Part shown: positions 13,001-32,373 of the stretch, piece after piece
Layout: the number at the start of each line of letters is the position of its first letter
How positions within the stretch are numbered: position 1 is the stretch's first letter
Source: Lingula anatina
Taxonomy: Eukaryota > Brachiopoda > Lingulata > Lingulida > Lingulidae
NCBI RefSeq assembly: GCF_001039355.2
Contig: NW_019774625.1
Location: 1,157,651 to 1,221,650 of the forward strand
Direction of reading: 5' to 3'
Length of the DNA stretch: 64,000 bases
Notes under the pieces: model-generated
The model's database searches: none
What the model was told of the DNA's origin: nothing
Seen by the model: only the letters and a program-made list of their open reading frames with translations
Program-made: the position numbers and the translations under genes

Positions 13001-13054
13001 CTAACACTAACCCTAACCCAAACCTTAACCCTAACCCCTAAACCCTAACCCTAA
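13001..13054. repeat. Interstitial telomere-like repeat (CCCTAA)n
   Basis: About nine CCCTAA-type units, partly degenerate (CCCAAA, CCTTAA, CCCCTAAA). The unit is TTAGGG on the minus strand, the telomere repeat of vertebrates, molluscs, annelids and most non-arthropod, non-nematode animals. The short, imperfect tract inside ordinary sequence fits a short interstitial telomeric sequence rather than a chromosome end. Confidence 0.85.
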
Positions 13055-16000
13055 TCTGATGTGGATATTTGGTTGTGAAATGTACAGGAAGAAGTGGTGG
13101 TTATATTGTGTCTGGCCAGACATTTAGAACTGAATTTTTAAATTAGAATTCAACATTGAATCCAAGTGCAGTGACAGGCCAAGCAATGCATATATAGGTT
13201 CATGTGTTGGAGAAAATTGCTTATTTTCTCGAGGGAAATTTCGATTGGGCGCAAAAATCTCGGATAGAATACCTTTAACTTCAGTGGCCTCGCCTAAGGT
13301 GAGACGACACCTGTGACGTTGACATTATTCCATATGAAGGATGCACGTAACCTTTGGTCAACTTTGAAATATGGTTCAGAAAGATAAACGCCATTTGATA
13401 ATAACAACCTCACTGCAAGACGCGAGGAAAAAAGAAGCGAAGATCTTTTCTTACGTTATGAGTCAATTACCCTTCATGCGTTTCAAGGAAATTAGAAAGA
13501 AAATATATCAAGTATTTTCTATCAAAAGCAGTCTGACAAAGAGACATTTTTCAACGGTATACTTTTCATTTTGTAAAATAGATCGATAACGACACTGGTT
13601 TGAAGAGTATGATTGCCCTAATTAACTTTATTAAAATTGATAACTGTTTATTATCCATGATCTATGGCAGAAAATAATGGAGTTCCTCACAAACATCTAT
13701 GGCCAACTGAGGATATGCGATTGAAATTATCAGTAAGAAACCCGTTTCACTTCTGTTCAAAGACAAGACCGTACAGCCATGCGCCACGCCCCTCGCTGCA
13801 GATTTCAGTGTGCTGCCAGAACCTCGCTCACGTTTTACTACTGCTCAGCATTTGCTCACAGTCGCCAGTAAAATTCTGGATAGGCCTTAGGTATTCTGAT
13901 CATAGAGATGAGGTTGTGTATTAAGTTCAGGGAGACGCATCTAGAATATGGATTTCATCTTTTTAAAAAGTCCTATTCCTACAATTGGCCAATCATTAAG
14001 GCTGATAAAACCTTAGCATGTGGCACGTTAATTTAATGATTTTCCTAATTACACAAATTACGTGGAACACACTTGGGACCCCCTCCCCTAACAGAGAAAG
14101 AAAGCCCGTTAGTTTAGTCGGAATCCCGCCTACTGCCAACCCAAATGCCAATCAAAAGTTATTGTTTTTACTTATTTCCTTTCAGCTGTTTTCGTAACCA
14201 AGCCATACATTCCAGATCCACATGAGATCGTTTGCACTAACAAAAATAATTGACTCACCTGGAAAATACACGAAGCGTGCAAGCTACGCTTAATCTTTAT
14301 ATATATTAGTATATTGGACATATCATCGAGATACTTTGGTTTCAATTTTACCTGTCTAGAAAATGAGAAAAACGCATTATCGCTTTCACGACTATCAAAA
14401 TAAGACTGGTTGTGGCCATCAATCTTGAGCTTCATTATATACTAGAATAAACCATCTGCATCACTGGACAGGTATGCGCAGTCAACTCATCAATACACAG
14501 GCTAAAACTTTTTTGAAACTGAGAACAGTTTTCCCTTATAATTGCTGACAGCTAAAATTTAAATGCTGAACGGATATCTGCTTCTTCCGAGCATGTCAAG
14601 AAGCCAGGTGCCAGTGCACTGTCTGGGTCAACTCTAAACAGAATATTTGACAATAGACAATGTGCATCGGTCTCTTCTGTGAGCCAAAATACTTCTGAAT
14701 TATAGCCTTTTATAACAATGTTTCACAAATTCAAATGTCATGGAAGGCGTTTTATTTGACTTTTTTACTTACTACCTATTCTCATACATGTAATACAATT
14801 TCCCTTATAGCCACTGTGATTAGAAAGCTGTAACAACTACTAAGGTCCCCACTGGTTCCAAATGACATTTTTAAAGAAAACAATTCAACGAACAATAATC
14901 AGTTCACCGTGTGCCAATAGATAGAATCCATCTTTCAAACCAACAGTTGTTAAGAATATATTTAACCGGTTATCGCGTTTATTTACAACAAAGATATCAT
15001 CATTAGTCTCCGATATCAATCAGTCCCTTGAGTTCCCCTGCTCCTTGTTTCTATCTCCAAATTAGGCATAACTTGCACGTTGGTCGATATACTGTACATA
15101 GAATGGGTAATTAGTTCACAAGACGCTACAGATGTCTTAATGTTGTTTTATGAAGGAAAAGATCGAATTTATGTTCATTGAAGTTGACAGAGCGTACCAT
15201 CCACTGTTAACTAGCTGGTAATTGTAAGGGACGTGTTTGCTGTAGGTTTTGCTTAAATATTCAACATTACAATAAATATCATCTTCCCCCGTTGTTATGT
15301 TTCGTCTATCCCAAAAGGTCAGGCAACAGTTGCATGAAAATGAAACAATAAAAAAGGATAAAGTCGGCAGCCTAACCTCCAAACTGAATCCCAATATGGA
15401 TCAATAACGAAAGAAAAAACGAAGGGAAATGCCATTTTGCTCTGCTTTTGTTCTCATGGTGTGCGCTTTTTAGCCTCTATATTTGAGGAAATCGCTGTGA
15501 AACTTTTTGATATGAAGGAAATGGGCATAAAAGCTTTGTCATTCAGATAATTCTGCCCTTTTAAAATACAATTTCCTTGTACTCTACCTTGCATTTGGTC
15601 CACCTCTTTTTAAAATCTGGGCGAAGGTGATGCACTTCGACCGGGGAACAAGCGACAAAGGAGAGAAGGATATCAGGGATGTGGTTTTACAAAGCTATGA
15701 CGTGGGCCGCACAAATCAAATGATGCAGTATTATGCACGTTCCTGAAATCCAACCGTAAAACTGGGCATTAAATGACAAATTTCGGGAAATGAACAGCCA
15801 TAAATATGTTAGATAGGTTACAAACACAATTAATGATAGTTTTCGACTCTGTGCAATATAAAGTGGTAATGGGTTTTATTAGCAAAGCCTAATACAATCG
15901 ATTTTAACCACAGACGGGTATATCCAGATTTCTGTACAATTTCCATTTCTTTCATGCAGCAGAATTATTAACTGGTATATCAGCTACGTATGCGACTACA

Positions 16001-16142
16001 TGTTTCACACAAATTAACACGTGAACCATTATTTTTCTTCGGTTTTTTAGACTACGGGTGGCCTTACGGGATTTACTTGAGAGACAGACAGAAACAGCAT
16101 TTATTGTGGTACGTTTTTTCATTTGACAACCGGTGTATCATC

Positions 16143-16168
16143 AATATATATATATATACATGTATATA
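16143..16168. repeat. TA-rich microsatellite
   Basis: A short run of TA units followed by CATGTATATATG. Simple repeat with no visible function. Confidence 0.8.
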
Positions 16169-17511
16169 TGTTTGCATCCTGGTAATATAAATCCAACCTC
16201 CTTGTTCTTTTCCTGATTAAGTTTTATATTGGTTTCTCTGTCCATATTTGCCTTTTCTTGTAAATGTTGATATTACAAGGTTTAATATCATAACAGTCCA
16301 GGCACACTATCCTATGTTATCACAGTTAACCTCGTAAAACATTCATTCCATCATTGTCATTTCTTTTTCAATCAAACAGGTTTCTCTAAAAATTATCCCA
16401 TCAATGAATGACATTCTTTTAACTCTAAGAAATCGACCCCTGCTGTTCAATATAGCATCAGAATGCCACATTCGTGCAACAGACCAACTGAAAACTAAGA
16501 GAAATTTACCGAAGAGAGTAGGGAGTGAGAAACAGTAGCAATTCTTTGCATAAATAAAAAAATTCTCGCCCAATTTTTGTGAAACACAAGTAACATATAC
16601 CTCTGTGTATTACGTTAATTCGTACAACCAGCGCTAATTATGACGCAGATTAGTAAAAGAAGATTAGGATGTGTTAATTAGAGTAGCGTGAATTTCAGTT
16701 TTCTTTTTCTGATCAATACTTTGGCTGCGAGAACACGGAGTTGAGCCAGTGCGTGTGACCAAAAATGTTTTCTTTAAACAAGACCAAAAAATTCCAATAG
16801 GTATTTACATGCATAAAAATAGGAGATTTTATAGAGTCCTTTGAAAAAATATTTTTCTCTCTGCGATCAGTGTACCTATTGAATGATATCTAATTAGTTC
16901 ATGACACTCATATACGCCAGCTCCCTGCCAAGATAAATCCCTAGTAATGAAAAAGCACTATTTTGCACAAGATCTTAAACATTTTGATAAATGTTCCATA
17001 TGGATGTCTAAAAACAGTTCTACATCTGCAGTACTCAAATGACTTTTTAAACATCACTATTTTACACTCTAGTTTTTATTTTAGCATTGATCAATAAACA
17101 ATATTCAAGCTACGAAACTTGCCAATTCTTTGAGTAATGCAAAATAGTTGATTAGAATTGTGTAACCTGTATAACAGATTGACAGGTCACATCTACATTT
17201 ATGCCATTGCAAGTCAATTTTGTTCAGCATATTTAAAGGGTGACAATGACAATATCTCGCCTTAAAACCCAAGGGAGAACTTAGTTAATTTTGTGGATGT
17301 GGAGTTTTGGGCGCAAACAAAAGGATATCGCGTTGGAATCGTAAAATTACAGCCTGGTAGGCCTATTACCTTACCAAAAGAGAATATTGCCAGTATCTTT
17401 TCTGAAGGACAGAAGCAAAAACGCTCTAAAGCCCTAGTTTCCAGAGGATCAGTCAAGAGCAGATTTCAGATCCCTGGCCTGGACCAAAGAGTACTAAAAA
17501 CTTTTTGACCT

Positions 17512-18104
17512 ATTAGAGGAAGAACCGTCGCTAGGAATGGACCCGACAACTTCACTGCCACTAAATGCGTCACTGGAAGCATGCCTAGTTTTCAAATAAA
17601 GCAAGATTTCTTTTCCGTGGTGTTGTTGGCAGACTCAATGTTTCATGTCAAGTTCAGTAGAGATTAGCTTAAGACTTTGAAGTGGGAACTGTCCAACTGT
17701 GGGGTGCCATTCCTTATGGAGGTCGAACCAATTTGGTGATAATCATAAAAAGTGTAGCTGCCAATGTGCATATGCAAATTCTTGCGACAAAAATGGTGCC
17801 ATATGCTATTAAAGTCCGTTTTGGTCGTAATTTTCAGTTTCGACATGACAATGCTCTACCTCATAGTGCTTGGAAAACACAACAATTTTAAAGACCAGGA
17901 ATTTGAATAAGAAGTACGGCCTGCTTTTTCTCTTGGCATGAATACCAATACAATAGACCACAACTGGGATGCTCAAGACCGCGTTGTGAAGAGCAGAGTT
18001 CCAGTCGGCTACTCTGGATGAGCTGGGACAGGCTCTTGTCGAGATGTGGACATCGAAGAATAGATGGCATCATCCGGGTTCGTGGCAGCTACCCAAAATA
18101 CTAA
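17512..18104 (+). pseudogene. Decayed Tc1/mariner transposase
   Basis: Pieces of a Tc1-type DDE transposase can be followed in shifting frames. Around 17690-17890 the protein reads VQLWGAIPYGGRT and then FRHDNALPHSAWKTQQF, matching the family block where the second catalytic Asp sits in HDNA-PH. Near 17970 are the degraded remains of the (L)NPIEHLWD block. Around 18005-18050 a different frame reads ATLDELGQALVEMW. The usual C-terminal end appears as RVRGSYPKY followed by TAA at 18102-18104. Several frameshifts and in-frame stops mean it cannot be active. A stretch at about 17615-17660 may be the block carrying the first Asp, also damaged. I could not find terminal inverted repeats, so element borders are not defined. 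Confidence 0.85.
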
Positions 18105-19070
18105 CCCTGTGATTAAATTCGTAATGGCACAGCATTGTCTTTGTCGTTGAGTCTGCTACTCCTCTCTCGTCGATGTATCCTAGAACATGACGTATGCATT
18201 TTCCTATAAATTGCAGTTAATTTTTCCAAACTTACAAACGAGCACCAAAATATATATATACTGCAACAGGTAGAACAAGAAATTAAAACACTTATGAGCT
18301 GGATGAATGACGATTTTTGCCTAAGTTTGAACTTGCAGATGCAACATTCTGTTGGAATATTTCATCAATTTAACAAGTTAAGTGTAAAGATGAAAAGGGA
18401 TAATCCTCATTTTGGCAACCTCAGATGATCCAAAAGTGACCAAGGGGTCAGTCGGTCAATAAAGCTTTCAGCCATGGGAATTGTAGATATTAATTGAAAC
18501 GACTTGATACATAATTAGTAACATCAGCTGTTAGTGAGTTTAGCACTGCATATATCGTAACTGTCGATGGCAGTTTTCCAGCATGAATTCATACAAATCA
18601 TGAAGAGAGCATAATACAGCGGGGACGAAAGAGAGGGTGTTGTCTGATAATTTGAACGAGTCGCTGATGGTCAGAACCCGATGACTAAACACATGGAGGT
18701 TTCAAAATGAAGTAGCTGGTACGCATCGAATCTGAACCTCAGGGTAAATTCCGCGGGAATTGTGTGAACGGATGTTGGAAAACATCACTGACATTGCGCG
18801 ATGGTCTTTGTTAAACCTATCGACAACTGATGAGCTTTTCCATCAATAGTTAAGCAAAGGAGGCGGGAAGGGCTGAAGAAATGCGTCAAGTAAGACACTG
18901 GATTCCTTAGTTCCGTAGAAGGGCACATTACATAGTTAACTCTTCTGAGATTTGCGGTATGCGATCAGACGCGGCAAGTAGGGAAATTGCTACTGAAAAA
19001 GAGTTGTAACAAGAATTAAGAAAATTCTCAAACCCTTAAGAAACCAAAAGGTTAAGGAAGTTATATTAAC

Positions 19071-19076
19071 TTTATT
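19071..19076 (-). terminator. Candidate polyadenylation signal of RNF2
   Basis: TTTATT on the plus strand gives AATAAA on the minus strand, about 760 bases beyond the RNF2 stop codon. Other weaker signals are possible. Confidence 0.35.
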
Positions 19077-19837
19077 TATTTGAATACTTTTATATCATGC
19101 ACCAGTCTTCTTGTTTTGTTCATGTGCACTACAATGTCGATGAAGACAGACATTACAATATATTTACAACAGCAACAAGTTATGAACACTTTTTCGGCAA
19201 CCCTAAACGGTCTATTTGGTATTTACATTATTTTCCTACTTGCTACATGAATTAACAGTTAATACGTAAGATGTATGCAATTACCACAGAAAGACACTTG
19301 AAAAAGTTCAGAGTAAATGTGTTTGTGTTTACAGTTGTACATAGAGCTGGGACCTCCGGAATCTATAGGGTGAAAACACATCTAACACAATTAAATGTTA
19401 TTCTCATCTGGCACAATCAATTCCTATATTCCAGGCATCTCAATTATCTATTCCCACTGTTAAATACCAAAGCAATGGTAGTTTGTGAGTCTATATAGTC
19501 TCACTTGTCGTTAAACTGTTTTTGTAAACTGGTGTTGCTGACAAAAATTTGCAAACCTTTTTCTTTTTAAGAAAACATTGACAAAGGCAAGTTATCTCTC
19601 CTACAATGATGATGAAAATGAGCAAAAAGCTGGCATACAAGAAAATAACAAATGTCATTCATTTACATGATGTATATTTCATATAGCATCAAATAAATGA
19701 ATCACAGTAGTCACATGAGTTTTGTTACATTTCACTGTGATATAACATGGAACAAAACCATGTTCACAACAACCTGTGTAATCAAGATGCTCTTTTGACT
19801 TCACATATGAAATAAGGATCTAAATCTATCATTTTCA

Positions 19838-21858
19838 CTACACTTCTTCCATATCCTTCTCTTTTTCCTTGGGTCTTTTTTCATTGGGAGATCCTGTACT
19901 GGGGGTATTCTGAAGAGGCTTTTTTGATGAATAAAACATTTCTAATGGCTTGTTCACTTTCCAGTATTTTTCATTGACTTGCTCCAAGGTCAGGGCTCCA
20001 GAGAGGAGGACGTGGGAGCCAGGAGTAGGGGAGATGTATATCGTGTAGTTTTTATCCCCAGAATCCTCTGTGGAAGTACCTGAATTGGTCAAATATAATT
20101 TGATTGCATGTCATTTCCAAAGGTATGAATACACCACATAAATTTTAAAATGGGTAAAATATGTACAATTATTTCAAATAATTATATGATAACATTCACA
20201 CACATATGCACAGAGGCACTAAAAATGTTACTGGTGTTCAAAAGAACATCAAAATAACAAATATCATAACACATGCACACCACAAACACACACAAGAAGC
20301 ACAATAAATTAAACTGGTACTCATCAAATAACACTCATCACAGAACACATTTGGGCAAAACACCAAATTCATCTTACCTGGTTCTCTTGCCTGTCTTTCC
20401 AAGGCAAGTCTCATGTACAAATATTTGGCCAAGTGATCAACTGAAACAAAAAACACAAACTGTATGTATTCAAGAGTAATATCATGAAACAAAATTAACC
20501 TGACCAGATGAATTTATGAGTTGAATATCTTCTTGGATAATGGTATATTTTATGCAGAAAACATACACAACATCATCATTATTATTATTAAATATATATT
20601 TGTACTTTTTTATTTTTATTTATTTATTAATTCTTTTTTTTTTTCTTTTTTTTTGGGGGGGGGGATATAAGACCACATATTTACCAGATGCATTTGCTGT
20701 TGTTTTAATATATCTAGTGTACGCAGCTATGTCCTCTATTTCATCCATAGGATGTGGCTTGAAGACCAGCTCAATTTCACTGACGGGAGGGGCTACAAGC
20801 TCAACTGTTCCTGGAAAACAATTCAAAATTGCCTAATGAATGAATAAAATATTTAATAATCAGATAACTTCAGTATTTTTGATGTCTCGTCATCAATGAA
20901 ATATCAGTGAATGCATTAATTCATTACTACTTTATCGATGGATTTATAACTTTCTAAACCCTGGAGGGATGACCCATCAAAATGAAACAGAACTTTTATC
21001 TCACTCCCCATTTTCAAGTGAAAATTGTAACTGATCACATCCAAAACACTGAAATGAAAGGCAAATGCAACAGACAACTTGATAGTGAAAAGAGGGCAAA
21101 ATTACAAAACTCTCCACAAATCTAACACTGGACACGGTCCAATGCTGGTTTCTGAAACAAACAATATCCTGCAATTCAATAACACTTTCACAACAGCACT
21201 TCTCTGCCATGTGTACTGCCCTTGTCATCTTACCTGTCTCTGAACCAGTAGTGGACCCTGCTCCTCCTTCATCCTCCACCGACACATTATCCGGGTTAGA
21301 GTCATGGGAATGTTCTCTGGCAACACGTTTTCGGGGTTGGATCTCCCCAGACGTTGATCCCTCAACCCTGGGGTCCTCGTTCACCTGTTTTCTCACCCGT
21401 TGCGCTCTGTTCATGGCTTGGAGCCGCAGTCCCTCCTCGATGCTGGTTGTTAGAGCTGCGGGGTTGTGGTGTTTATTCAGTTTGGCAAGCACACGTTCCT
21501 GGTGCGCTTCATATTCATCCCTACTGGGGTAGATTTTGGATATTAAAGCATCAAAATTTGGATCATGTCTCAAAGACCTTTTTGAAACCAGCTTCTTCCT
21601 GCATGTCGGACACTCTTTGTTGCCGCTGCGAAGAGCTGTTATTATGCATTCTTGACAGAATCGGTGCAGACATTCCTTTGTGGTCATAGTATTTTTTAAC
21701 ATATCTAGACATATTGGGCACATTAACTCACTGTGCAGACTTCTTGGAGATACTGCAATCTCAGTATTATCAGTTATCGCTTCTTGCGGCGTCCTTTGCA
21801 GTTCGTACAAACTGAGCTCCCATGTTTTGTTAGACGGGGGTGCTGCTTCCGTGGCCAT
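19838..21858 (-). CDS. RING1/RNF2 Polycomb E3 ubiquitin ligase
   Basis: Four coding exons on the minus strand: 21858-21234, 20810-20685, 20440-20378 and 20079-19838, all with GT/AG borders and phase 1 junctions, giving 351 residues (human RNF2 has 336). Residues 11-27 ([17 protein letters not shown]) and the C3HC4 RING (Cys47, 50, 63, His65, Cys68, 71, 83, 86) are almost identical to vertebrate RING1B. A basic/acidic low-complexity linker follows. The C-terminal RAWUL domain ([50 protein letters not shown]) binds CBX and RYBP partners. The protein is the catalytic core of PRC1, pairing with a PCGF protein to mono-ubiquitinate histone H2A in the nucleus. Start chosen at MATEAAPP; an upstream in-frame ATG at 21912 is less likely. 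A lysine/glutamate-rich tail of about 25 residues extends past the usual end. It is divergent from U2AF2. One gene probably represents the RING1/RNF2 pair of vertebrates. Confidence 0.96.
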
Positions 21859-22668
21859 GCTGTGAGCACGATCGTGAAAGTAGTCCAAAATATAACAATC
21901 ACTCCGCATCATATTTATAACTGATATACAAATTGTTCATATTGTTTCTATTCTAAGTAACTGAATCGGGCACGATTGGGTGTATATCTCTTTGAGGACA
22001 TTCCCAGTACAATGCACATCTGCGAGCTTATTTGTAACCGCAAAGTTTCAGTAGTAGTTTTTAGGGGCGCAATAATCACTCACTTTCATTTATGAGCAAA
22101 ATGCGTCACTGTTATTATTTATCTGTATTTTTGCCAGTGACCCTTACATTTTTTATTAGATGTAGTCTGCTGTGTCTGCAGATTGATCAAGTCTTGTTTG
22201 TTTGCTTCATGTTACTATAGTTTCTCACTTATAACAGCGGACCCGAGCTGATATATTCCACATGCTATTTCGTTTTCATCCATAGTACGCTATGTGCACG
22301 GTTATTGAGAGCGAGGTCCTTGCGTGGAGTTGATCATTACAGTCTCGTGTTTCTTCTCGCTTTTTGATATTGAGTGTGAGCGTCATGAATCACATGAAAA
22401 TGTAAACCATAAAGTGTATTTAGTTGTTGAAGCAAAAAGCAAATGTTTGTATTTGATATGCGAGGAAGCAATATAAAAAAAAACAAAGCATTCTGGGTGA
22501 AGAAGCCGGTACGCCATCTTTGATTGATCTGGTGAGAGCGTGACCACTTTGTGTAATTTTACAGATTTTTGGCCGTTGTATTGTTGAAATACCCAAAAGC
22601 ATTTTACCATCATGTTAACATGTCTTATTTTGTCATTTTAGTTCTAGAATAAGCTGTTTTCTGTCAAG
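21859..22668. promoter_or_regulatory. Shared promoter region of RNF2 and U2AF2
   Basis: The two start codons point away from each other across 810 bases. The region has no TATA box at a sensible position. A YY1-like motif (GCCATCTTT, inverse AAAGATGGC) lies at about 22513. TTTTAG before 22641 may be the acceptor of a 5' UTR intron of U2AF2. The head-to-head arrangement of two housekeeping genes suggests one bidirectional promoter; this is inferred from layout only. Confidence 0.5.
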
Positions 22669-28867
<6,199 letters not shown>

Positions 28868-29271
28868 CTCTTGATCTACAATTTACAGTGCACTGTTCTG
28901 CTTATATTTACATAGGAATTCCAGCCTAGGAAAATGAACTCAAATCTTCATCATGCGAAGCTGTTGTAAACGTAGTTTTCTACACAAAGGATATTTTTGA
29001 AGTTGGGGAATCCAGAATGGATCACATGAAGGTTTTAGGGTTAGAAAGTTAATATCAGACCTTGTGCAGATCTGTCACCAACTTCTGACTCGTTGTTACA
29101 TGGGACAAATTTCGGACAAAATGTTATTTGTAGAGGCAGTATCATTCCTTCGTTTATGCATGTTAAATACTGCGCCCTTTTAAAGTGCACTTTTAGTCCA
29201 TTGTCAGTCATCTTTACCATTCAGAATGTTCACTCTGGCATTATGTATATTGTTTTATAATCATTGTATTA

Positions 29272-29277
29272 AATAAA
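29272..29277 (+). terminator. Polyadenylation signal of U2AF2
   Basis: AATAAA about 405 bases after the stop codon, the first canonical hexamer downstream. The TTYH transcript comes toward it from the other strand, and a minus-strand AATAAA lies only about 125 bases away at 29400-29405. Confidence 0.6.
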
Positions 29278-29399
29278 ATATATTGGAATTAGAATCGTAC
29301 TTTATCTCAGATAAAGAAGTTTTTGGCACTACATTTTTAATCCTTGTGACATGAAAGGGAGTGAAAAATTCTTAAAATGAGAAGTTGTTAAAGGTATGA

Positions 29400-31946
29400 T
29401 TTATTTATCACAGCCAAGCAAAATATAAAGAAATGGCAAAACTAAGTTGAGACGAAAGTGTAACATGATAAAAAAAGATTGGCATGAATGTAGTGTCATT
29501 TCCCATGACATAAAACTGAACTACAATATTACCATGCATTTCTCAGTTAATACAGCATAAAGAATCTAGCCACCATGTTGGAACCTTAAAAACCAGTCAC
29601 AATTTTCACACTGATCACCAGATTAGTCTAATATATTATAACATCTTGATTACGTTAAAAACTTCATTATTTCTGCTCCACTATTCGAATAGACCTGTAA
29701 AGTACATTACAGAAGAATTCTTCTTCAGGTTTCTTTAAATGTATAATACTAATGTTCTTCATGCTGATAAGATGTGCACTCACTGGTAAAATGGTATTCT
29801 TCAAGATATAATTGAACAAAGTTCCTGCATATTCCATTCCAAATAAGACTAAACTGATATGATTCTCACTGATACCCATTACAATGACATGCCCTAAACT
29901 AAACTAAATTTAAGTAGAAAAAATATAATAGCACGTCCACAAATAAGTTAAATGCCAAGAATATTCTCAACACTTATACAGTTAAATGTTCACACACGTG
30001 GGTCAATTTTTTTTTATTTTTTGTACCTCTTTTTCCTTTTGCTCAGTTTGAAAAGTGAATAATATAACTTTGCAGAAAAATGCAAAAGAAGAAGAAAACT
30101 CGCCAAGGATAAAATGATGTAATTCAATACATTAGGAAAAGAGAATTTCCATTGTGGTCTTCAGTCAATGTGGCTGTTTCCTTCTAATCTATTTCACCAA
30201 GGATTTTCATCCCTTTTTTTTCTGACAAATACATGAAACTTTATTTCAAAATTTCAAAGGAAAACTATTTTGTTTTTTAAGTATTGTTATTATAATTTCA
30301 GTAAGCATACTGTTTACAGGAAAAAAGGTACAAAAAAGACTATTATAAAAGCAACTGTACTTATAACCAAATAATGGTTGTGATATATATGTATAAAGGC
30401 AAGATTAAGTAAAGAGTTTTATGTTAAAACCATAAAACAAAGAACTTGAAATGAAATATCTCAGAAAAAAAGGAACTTTTACAATGATTTAAAAAAAAAA
30501 AAGCAATTCTTCACAGCAGAGGCTAAAGAAACTTTTTATAATGGTACCATCTATGTGTAACATGGCACAGCAAAATTGTGTTTTCATTTAAAAATGTGAA
30601 TCAATGAACAGACAACAACAGATTTTTAAATACTTAATTTTCTGACAACATAATGGGACACCAAAGCTCCAATTACAACAAAAATTAAAGCTCATCATGA
30701 CTATTTAAGTACATTTGCTTCTCTGCCTTTAAATGCTGCTTACATTTTTCTAGCCCCTGAGGTTCACGCTATCTCAAATCCCCCTATCAGTCAAATCTTT
30801 ACTTGGCAAAGCAGCAAAACAGGGTGTGTCCTGACAGGCCGAAGTCCAGTGGGTTTACAAGACATCCTGTTTTCATAACTTATAATAGGTTTCTGCATCC
30901 CTTTATTTTCTTAAGGCATTTGTCATTGAAGCTTTGTGCTAATGAACATCTGATAGGGCATTACAAGTTGGAAAAAGAATCACTGGACAAAAGACCCTCC
31001 AGAATATCGAGACACACATAAAATAACAGTATTCAATAATATGTCTTACATTTTGCAATATTATGAAATTATAAATGGGTGCCTTTACCTTGTCAAAATC
31101 AATATTTTACAGATAATGTTGACATTTCATATTTGTTTGTGAAAGAAAAAAATTAATCACTTTACCTAAAAAGAAGCTCCATATGTGAAGTAGTTTAATA
31201 TAAGTAATGGGGAAAAATACATCCATTTGGAAACAAAAACTGTACAGTTCAATTGCTAATAATACCTTTGGCTGCTTAAAAGTTAATCATTAGACATATA
31301 ACTACTAACATTCAGTTAAAACGTGTAAATCATAGTCTTTGAATACTTGAGAAGTATTAACTTTAAGTTAAAACTGCACTTGGATCCAGCCTTGTTGGAT
31401 CCTAGAACTGCACAACCCTTGGCTAATAAGGGAGTGGTGGTATATATAATTTAATAACTATATTGCCACTAAGTCTACATCTAATGTCTCAGATACTGAG
31501 CTTTGTTACCTGAGCGGTGTGGGTATCATCTCAACAGTCCCCTTAGAATAAATACTTTGTCTGATAAAAACTATGAGACAACCTATAAGATGTCCATTAG
31601 AAGTAAAAGCACCAGAGCATATTTGATGTTTCAATCAAATTATCATTATTTTGCTTGTGGCTTTTTGTGTCCTATATATATATCCTCTTGATATATAAGT
31701 GAGTCAGATTAGTGTGCTTTAGCCCATTGTGAGAAGAGGACCATTATAAAGTAAGCCACATAATGTTGTTGGCTTAGCGGAAAATTGTTAAAGAAGAGGC
31801 TGCTCAATCTGGGGTCATGACAAATTTCTCTCAGCATGATTGTTGAAAGCTGTCATATGAAAGAACTTCGCTCCAATCTGACCAATGTCCACTTGGTCCA
31901 CTGATAGAAGAATGAGGTTGCGGCATCACATGTGAATTGCTCAAAA
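29400..31946 (-). other. Probable 3' UTR of TTYH
   Basis: No coding exon is recognisable between the TTYH stop at 31947 and the end of U2AF2. The stretch is very AT-rich. Minus-strand AATAAA hexamers occur at 29400-29405 and 30240-30245 among other places. A long 3' UTR of up to 2.5 kb is plausible, but its end cannot be fixed from sequence. Confidence 0.4.
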
Positions 31947-32373
31947 CTACACATCAGTAGGGGATGCTGTCCCAGTGGCGTATCTGCTTCGGCCATGGTC
32001 AGCATAATATTCATACTACAAAAGTAAAAATCCTTTGTTAGTATTTATTAATGAGATTTTATGATCACGCCAACACCAAACTTACTGCATTTTGAATTCA
32101 ACTGTGGTCATAGCGTAACAACTATCCAAACATTTTTTCTATTTCTTTTAAGAGCATCAAAAAGAAGTTCGACAATAAACTTACTTGAAGGTTATTATCA
32201 TCATATTACAGATAATTTACTCTTAAATACCAATTTTACACCTATTTATGACAAAAGCTACTTTGTAATAGATATCAAAATTCTCAGCCAAAAAGAAGAG
32301 TGCACATACTGCAGGGGGAGGTGAGCCCTGGTCTCTGTTCTGTAGTACCAGTCTTTCTCTCCTCAGCTGCCCA
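31947..32373 (-). other. TTYH exons 14 and 15 (PY-motif tail)
   Basis: Exon 14 (32373-32310) follows a TTTCAG acceptor and ends at a GTATGT donor. Exon 15 (32015-31947) follows TTTTGTAG and ends in TAG. Joined in phase they read RDQGSPPPAYEYYADHGR and on to SPTDV. A PPxY motif near the C-terminus is known in human TTYH2 and TTYH3, where it recruits NEDD4-type ubiquitin ligases through WW domains. The exons were found by splice sites and this motif, with no transcript proof. Confidence 0.65.

Larger units (their letters stand above)
9648..19060. other. Spacer between GPCR and RNF2 genes
   Basis: Apart from the receptor 3' UTR and the repeats listed separately (foldback at 11.0 kb, telomere-like tract at 13.0 kb, TA run at 16.1 kb, Tc1 fossil at 17.5-18.1 kb), I see nothing supportable. 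The longest frames (for example 115 codons at 12383-12730, minus strand) have no recognisable domain. Confidence 0.55.
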
